Assembly (NCBI GenBank): GCA_913042205.1
Contig: CAJWIY010000012.1
Coordinates: 1 to 40,897, forward strand
Direction of reading: 5' to 3'
Source of the DNA: an uncultured Gammaproteobacteria bacterium
Lineage (GTDB): Bacteria; Pseudomonadota; Gammaproteobacteria; Pseudomonadales; Litorivicinaceae
Length of the DNA stretch: 40,897 bases
Every line of letters starts with the position of its first letter. Position 1 is the first letter of the stretch. The notes beneath the pieces were generated by a model, which saw only the letters and a list, made by a program, of their open reading frames with translations, did not search any database and was not told where the DNA came from. This document shows, piece after piece, positions 37,552 through 40,897 of the stretch. The translations under genes and the position numbers were made by a program.

Positions 37552-37873
37552 AGAGAGATGATGCTAAAGGTTTCATACAGAAAAGTTTCATTATTGCGAT
37601 ATATATCAATAAACATTAATTACTCGTGCATCTGAGGCGTTATCAGGTAGATCAATAAATAACATTAAATCCAGTTAAATTTAAAAAAATATGACAGTCG
37701 TTTGTGAGGCTATGCGGTCAGGGAAAGCATCTTTGTGGACATACGTGTTCCTGAATTTATCGAATTTTTCGGATTTTTTAAGGTATTTCCCGAATTTTAG
37801 AAGATTTTAGGGGCAATTTAATTTTTCGTCAGATATATTCTCGAGTCAGTAACTTGTTTGCATGAAACCAAAA
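37552..37873. other. AT-rich non-coding region with iteron-like repeats
   Basis: No gene is evident in these 322 bases, just upstream of the polymerase-like gene. At 37752-37778 three nine-base units run in tandem (TGAATTTAT, CGAATTTTT, CGGATTTTT), and two more lie at 37791-37799 (CGAATTTTA) and 37801-37809 (AAGATTTTA). A second pair, ATCAATAAA followed by CATTAA-type sequence, occurs at 37605-37620 and 37651-37670. Repeats and AT-richness are usual in replication origins and in regulatory regions of mobile elements; either could apply. Confidence 0.45.
37852..37868 (+). repeat. left copy of a 17-base outer inverted repeat
   Basis: ACTTGTTTGCATGAAAC on the plus strand matches 15 of 17 positions with the reverse complement of 40819-40835 (ACTTCTTTGCATGTAAC). 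It could be an integrase arm-type site or a chance match around the palindrome TGCATG. Confidence 0.3.
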
Positions 37874-38227
37874 TTAGTTGCGTTTGTCGGTTGCCTCTAA
37901 ATAAGACTCAACTAAATGGCAACACCAAGTATGAGTGAGCCCGCGATTCGATTGCCAAAGCTGAATACCTAAAAAGGCAACGTAAGCACCACCCATTAAT
38001 TTTAAAATCACAAATATTTCAGGATACGCCAGCATGATGGTGGCAGCACCAGCAAGCATTGCCAGAGCGACTACAGCAACGCCGACAAGCCGGCCAGCTA
38101 CTATTTATAAGGTCCCGTGGAACCCTATAGTCATGCTTAGAGACAGCGCCAAAGTCATGCATGAACCTGGGGCGGTGGATACAAAAAATGTTGGCATGAA
38201 TAGACCTAATAAGCTTAATTTACTCAA
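37874..38227 (-). pseudogene. LysE/RhtB-family exporter remnant
   Basis: Reading from a TTG at 38227, the frame gives LSLLGLFMPTFFVSTAPGSC, then MTLALSLSMTIGFHGTL, an in-frame TAA at 38105-38107, and then VAGRLVGVAVVALAMLAG and AYPEIFVILKLMGGAYVAFL followed by GIQLWQSN. This is the first third of a LysE-type exporter in its usual order. After about 37950 similarity stops and an unrelated tail is read to a stop at 37874, so the rest of the gene is lost. The gene is therefore broken by both a stop and a truncation, consistent with an island insertion or decay. Confidence 0.75.
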
Positions 38228-38281
38228 TCTAGTTCCCCGTGCGGATAATCTCGTTAATGGCTGTCACGATAAAGATATGAC

Positions 38282-38355
38282 TTGTAGGTAAAACAATGGG
38301 TAGAACATATTCAGCTGTTGCATACACCTATCTCAAACGTGGTGTGTATTACTTT
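38282..38355 (+). repeat. left arm of a 74-bp inverted repeat (5' end of the lyase gene)
   Basis: This segment, from TTGTAGGTA through the ATG at 38296 to codon 20, is identical at 71 of 74 positions to the reverse complement of 40709-40782. The three differences lie upstream of the ATG (A/C), in codon 5 and in codon 9. The match stops exactly at a codon boundary (38355). It includes the probable translation start and leader of both genes, suggesting that the lyase gene acquired the integrase 5' end or the reverse. Confidence 0.9.
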
Positions 38356-39603
38356 TTGGTTGCGGCTTTAATTACTGTGGGTTTGAGTGGATGCCAAACT
38401 ATCACGCCAAAATCAAACGGATTGGCTGAGAACGAATTCACAGAGTTTCTCAAGGCAAGTACGCCATCATCGACCGATAAGCCTTTAATTGATAAATTGC
38501 CACGACCCGGAAAAGTATCAGTAAACGCTACATCACGAATAAACTATGTAGATGGAAAAAACATTTGTGTCTCACAGGACTTTGATCGTCCGGTAACCGT
38601 TTTGGCTGATGTTTCAGCACCTGAAGGCTATGGATTAGATGATCGTTTTAATACAGTCTCTGATCAGTTCAAACGCTTATCTGAACGCTGTCTAGCCGGC
38701 TCACAGATTAGCTGTAGAACAATTCAAATCTCCTCTATTAAATGGGCAAAAGAATCAAAGCTTGAGAAGCCGAGATCTACCGAAGGGGGTGTTTGGAACG
38801 ATACGCTAACAATCAATATGCGGTTACTGTCGCCAATGCTGGCCGCTTTGGGTGTAGCGGAAGAGTTTTCTCCGATGCCTGAAGATGAGCGTTCAATCGT
38901 AATTCCATGGTTAGTGAAAATTACAGATAATTTTGAGCATGGAATGCGCCATGAGGGGTCATATGGGGGTGGTACCGCCGGAACTACCGCAAGGCGAGCA
39001 GCGCATAATCATGCTGTTCAGTCGTCTAATGCACAAATGTCTCTTGGTTCTTTCATTGGTGAAAGTGAGCGGTTTAATGTCGGAATTAATCAGTGGTTTA
39101 TTACGCTTGCCTCTATGAGAGGTGATGGGAGTTTGCCAATTGAGACACGAAGAGGAGCTAGGGCGCTCTTTTATCAAGGACGCACCATCACAGCGCTATC
39201 CTCGTTGGCGGAAAAAGCGAAGGTTCAAGGTGTGGATCTTTGGAATACCGCACCCAATGAAACACAAACTATTCACTTGGCGGTGAAATTTTTAATAGAT
39301 GCGATAGAAAATCCGAATCTCGTTCTACGCTATGCATCAACAAATCATGCTCCGGGACCTTCTAAAAATTATAAGAGGCAAGATATCGGTACAGGATCAA
39401 CTTTCGGGTGGGTAGCGCTGTATATGGCAAGGTTTCCAGACCACCCCAACACACGGCGGATGCAAAATAGGGTGGGTTATCCTCAAACCGTGACACACAA
39501 CTATCTTACGTTATCTCTCGACCAACAAATACAAAAGAACGGCACCGGCTCTGGAGATTGGAATTTTGTTAACGGACGATGTTTCTATGCAAAGGTTGAC
39601 TAA
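38296..39603 (+). CDS. alginate-lyase-like lipoprotein with an integrase-derived N-terminus
   Basis: 435 residues. The first 20 residues, MGRTYSAVAYTYLKRGVYYF, nearly match the integrase start encoded by the opposite strand at 40768. The next stretch, LVAALITVGLSGC, is a lipoprotein signal h-region and lipobox with Cys33, so the fused leader still has the basic residues KRG in front of it. The C-terminal half fits polysaccharide lyases of the alginate lyase type: a basic H-N-H set at 237-239 in place of NNH, and GDGSLPIETRRGARALFYQ (276-294), followed by LSSLAEKAKVQGVDLW. The catalytic activity and substrate (mannuronan-like) are inferred only. The 3' end overlaps the integrase gene by 35 bases. 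Confidence 0.65.
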   Translation: MGRTYSAVAYTYLKRGVYYFLVAALITVGLSGCQTITPKSNGLAENEFTEFLKASTPSSTDKPLIDKLPRPGKVSVNATSRINYVDGKNICVSQDFDRPVTVLADVSAPEGYGLDDRFNTVSDQFKRLSERCLAGSQISCRTIQISSIKWAKESKLEKPRSTEGGVWNDTLTINMRLLSPMLAALGVAEEFSPMPEDERSIVIPWLVKITDNFEHGMRHEGSYGGGTAGTTARRAAHNHAVQSSNAQMSLGSFIGESERFNVGINQWFITLASMRGDGSLPIETRRGARALFYQGRTITALSSLAEKAKVQGVDLWNTAPNETQTIHLAVKFLIDAIENPNLVLRYASTNHAPGPSKNYKRQDIGTGSTFGWVALYMARFPDHPNTRRMQNRVGYPQTVTHNYLTLSLDQQIQKNGTGSGDWNFVNGRCFYAKVD

Positions 39604-40768
39604 AACTAAAAAAATCCAGTGACTCCATCGTTTCGCAGGTCGTAAAAAGACTGAAGCCATCGCCGTACTTACTACCTACGGTTTGTGTACTCCATCCACC
39701 TAACTGGTCAATCATGTCAGTCGGAGCATTCAAAGCTCTCAACCTATCCCTGAATGCATGACGCATTCCATGCACAACACATTCTTTAGGTAAAAAGGTC
39801 TTTATCCACTTATTTAAAGCGGCACTTGCTGAGTTCGCATTGGTGGATATCCCATCAACATATTGAGGGAATAAAAACTCCCCTGAAACAGTGTCTGAGA
39901 GCCTCTGAGAAGCCCACAGAGCGGCTCCAACTAACGGGATGATTCGTTCGCTTCCTGATGTTTTTAATGGCCTCCATGGATGTTTCCTGATGACCACGTG
40001 TGGGACCTCATCAGTGAGCTTTAGATCATCTTTTGATGGTCCAACGGCTTCTGCCAATCGCATTCCAGTATCACTGATGAGTGCAGCTAACCATCGTAGT
40101 GAATCATCTTGTTCTCTGCATCGCTGTTGCAGCAGTTTGATTTGATCAATGGTCAGTGAGTAACGCTTGGTATGATTCTCATCAGAGGGGATGTAGACCT
40201 TGGCAAATGGATTATTAATTCCTAATCCTTCTTCTTGGATACAGAGATTCACCACGGCTTTAACAATGGTGAGATTGCGGGATACAGATGATCGTTTCAG
40301 ACCCTTTGCGAACAACCAATCTCTGAATTCACCGGCATCAATGGTTGTGTATTCGCCTAAGTCATTATTCCCCAAACATTCGATTGCGTACCCAACTGCA
40401 CGATCTGTGTGGGTAAAGAACAATTTTCCACGACCTCTGCCTTTAGTTCGTTTGTACACATCACATGCATGACTCAATGTGGAACCTAGCGTGACCGTAA
40501 TTCCATGTGTTTGTAATGAGGGATCCTTTAACAAATGACTACCCGGTACTTCTGTCCGTTTTAGGCGCAGATCAAGCCAATAATCATCCAGACGTAAGGA
40601 CAGCCTCTCTGATGCACGAGAGGCTCTGTGCAGGGACTTTGTCCGCAGACTCAAGATGAGACGATCGGTGCGATAGAACGTCTGTAAATCGCTAGGAATA
40701 CGTCTCACAAAGTAATACACACCACGTTTGAGATAGGTGTATGGAACAGCTGAAAATGTTCTACCCAT
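39569..40768 (-). CDS. tyrosine recombinase/integrase
   Basis: 399 residues from the ATG at 40768 (the open frame reaches 40810). An arm/core-binding N-terminus starts MGRTFSAVPYTYLKRGVYYF, typical of integrases with a short basic YYFVRR segment. The catalytic domain has Arg in SDTGMRLAEAVG, a basic HPWRPLKTSGSERIIP strand, His and Arg in HGMRHAFRDRL, then GGWS and the nucleophile tyrosine in SKYGDGF. It lies about 75 bases from a tRNA-Leu gene, which is the likely target. Its 3' end overlaps the convergent lyase gene. Confidence 0.92.
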   Translation of the reverse strand: MGRTFSAVPYTYLKRGVYYFVRRIPSDLQTFYRTDRLILSLRTKSLHRASRASERLSLRLDDYWLDLRLKRTEVPGSHLLKDPSLQTHGITVTLGSTLSHACDVYKRTKGRGRGKLFFTHTDRAVGYAIECLGNNDLGEYTTIDAGEFRDWLFAKGLKRSSVSRNLTIVKAVVNLCIQEEGLGINNPFAKVYIPSDENHTKRYSLTIDQIKLLQQRCREQDDSLRWLAALISDTGMRLAEAVGPSKDDLKLTDEVPHVVIRKHPWRPLKTSGSERIIPLVGAALWASQRLSDTVSGEFLFPQYVDGISTNANSASAALNKWIKTFLPKECVVHGMRHAFRDRLRALNAPTDMIDQLGGWSTQTVGSKYGDGFSLFTTCETMESLDFFSFSQPLHRNIVR

Positions 40769-40782
40769 TGTTGTACCTACAA
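40709..40782 (-). repeat. right arm of the 74-bp inverted repeat (5' end of the integrase gene)
   Basis: The reverse complement of this segment matches 38282-38355 at 71 of 74 positions and covers the integrase leader plus its first 20 codons. Its 3' boundary, on the integrase strand, is codon 20 (TTT); the next codons diverge (GTG AGA in the integrase, TTG GTT in the lyase). Confidence 0.9.
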
Positions 40783-40818
40783 TACTGCTGGACACGGTAA
40801 GTGCAGGCATATCAATGA

Positions 40819-40835
40819 GTTACATGCAAAGAAGT
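40819..40835 (-). repeat. right copy of the 17-base outer inverted repeat
   Basis: The reverse complement reads ACTTCTTTGCATGTAAC and matches 37852-37868 at 15 of 17 bases. It lies between the integrase start and the tRNA 3' end, where an integrase binding site would be expected. Confidence 0.3.
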
Positions 40836-40843
40836 GATGATTG

Positions 40844-40897
40844 TGGTGCCGGTGGCCAGACTCGAACTGGCACGAGGTTTCCCTCTCCGGATTTTAA
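40844..40897 (-). tRNA. tRNA-Leu, probable UAA anticodon (3' part only)
   Basis: The reverse complement ends in ACCGGCACCA with an encoded CCA and contains a five-pair T stem (GCCAG, loop TTCGAGT, CTGGC). A long variable arm (GAGGGAAACCTC) is present, so it is a class II tRNA. The visible end of the anticodon arm reads TTAAAATCC, which fits U33 followed by TAA. The 5' half is cut off by the window. The integrase gene lies beside its 3' end. Confidence 0.9.

Larger units (their letters stand above)
36161..40843. mobile_element. probable integrative element next to tRNA-Leu
   Basis: A region with a tyrosine integrase whose start lies about 75 bases from the 3' end of a tRNA-Leu gene, the usual arrangement for tRNA-targeting islands. 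It contains a polymerase-like gene, an AT-rich repeat region, a broken exporter gene and an alginate-lyase-like gene. The left boundary is uncertain; I saw no copy of the tRNA 3' end by eye in this window, so the attachment repeat may be degraded or outside. The stated left limit is a guess at the end of the nuclease operon. Confidence 0.55.

Noticed and set aside
36108-38281. Search for a direct repeat of the tRNA-Leu 3' end as the left attachment site
   Set aside because: No stretch matching the T-arm or acceptor end of the tRNA was found by eye; short CGGATTTT matches are too brief and fall in the AT-rich repeats.
38034-38291. 85-residue plus-strand open frame upstream of the lyase gene
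   Set aside because: The opposite strand encodes the recognisable LysE-type remnant across the same bases, so this frame is a shadow.

Overview
The window looks like a chromosomal stretch of a gammaproteobacterium, probably marine, of intermediate base composition and with very compact gene packing. The call rests on gammaproteobacterial gene orders and families: a hemC-hemD-hemX-hemY run, a ptrB-yrfG-hslR-hslO-pckA-gshA block, an E. coli-like ynjBCD transporter cluster with a ynjF-type lipid enzyme, an E. coli-type gshA, and a PtrB-type oligopeptidase. I cannot name the genus from sequence alone.

Layout. Positions 1-3359 hold the 5' part of an FAD oxidoreductase (minus), the Kdo transferase waaA (plus) and argH (minus). 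Positions 3412-7011 are the heme operon hemC, hemD, hemX and a short hemY, which runs head-on into hemB-trxA-rho on the minus strand (7008-9770). Positions 9881-15299 carry a plus-strand run: a TVP38/DedA-like membrane protein, YnjB, YnjC and YnjD (an ABC importer of unknown substrate), a YnjF-type CDP-alcohol phosphatidyltransferase and a secreted FKBP isomerase. Positions 15300-22366 are a tightly overlapping minus-strand operon, ptrB, yrfG, hslR, hslO, a pckA-like gene and gshA. The pckA-like product has lost several catalytic residues of ATP-PEPCK.

Positions 22407-31163 are mostly housekeeping and stress genes: an EamA transporter, a periplasmic MsrA-MsrB fusion, Tpx, a lone ModE-type winged helix, small secreted or membrane proteins, the ABC-F protein Uup, TrmL, a pirin, a PHP phosphatase and a TauE/SafE permease. 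Positions 31192-36107 form an accessory region. It holds a SANT/Myb-like DNA-binding domain tethered to a membrane helix, several small proteins, a chalcone-isomerase-like plus DUF3833 pair, a YdjM-like membrane hydrolase, a Tat-type intradiol dioxygenase and a secreted YHYH/HNH nuclease.

The right end (about 36.1-40.84 kb) looks like a small integrative element next to the 3' end of a tRNA-Leu gene. It carries a tyrosine integrase, a 413-residue protein that keeps the A-family DNA polymerase motifs A, B and C without exonuclease domains, an AT-rich non-coding region with iteron-like repeats, a broken LysE-family exporter and an alginate-lyase-like lipoprotein. The lyase and integrase genes converge and overlap at their 3' ends. 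Their first 20 codons and upstream leaders are a near-identical 74-bp inverted repeat (38282-38355 and 40709-40782). The pair therefore forms a cassette that could in principle invert while keeping both reading frames. This cassette and the polymerase-like gene are the most unusual content of the window.
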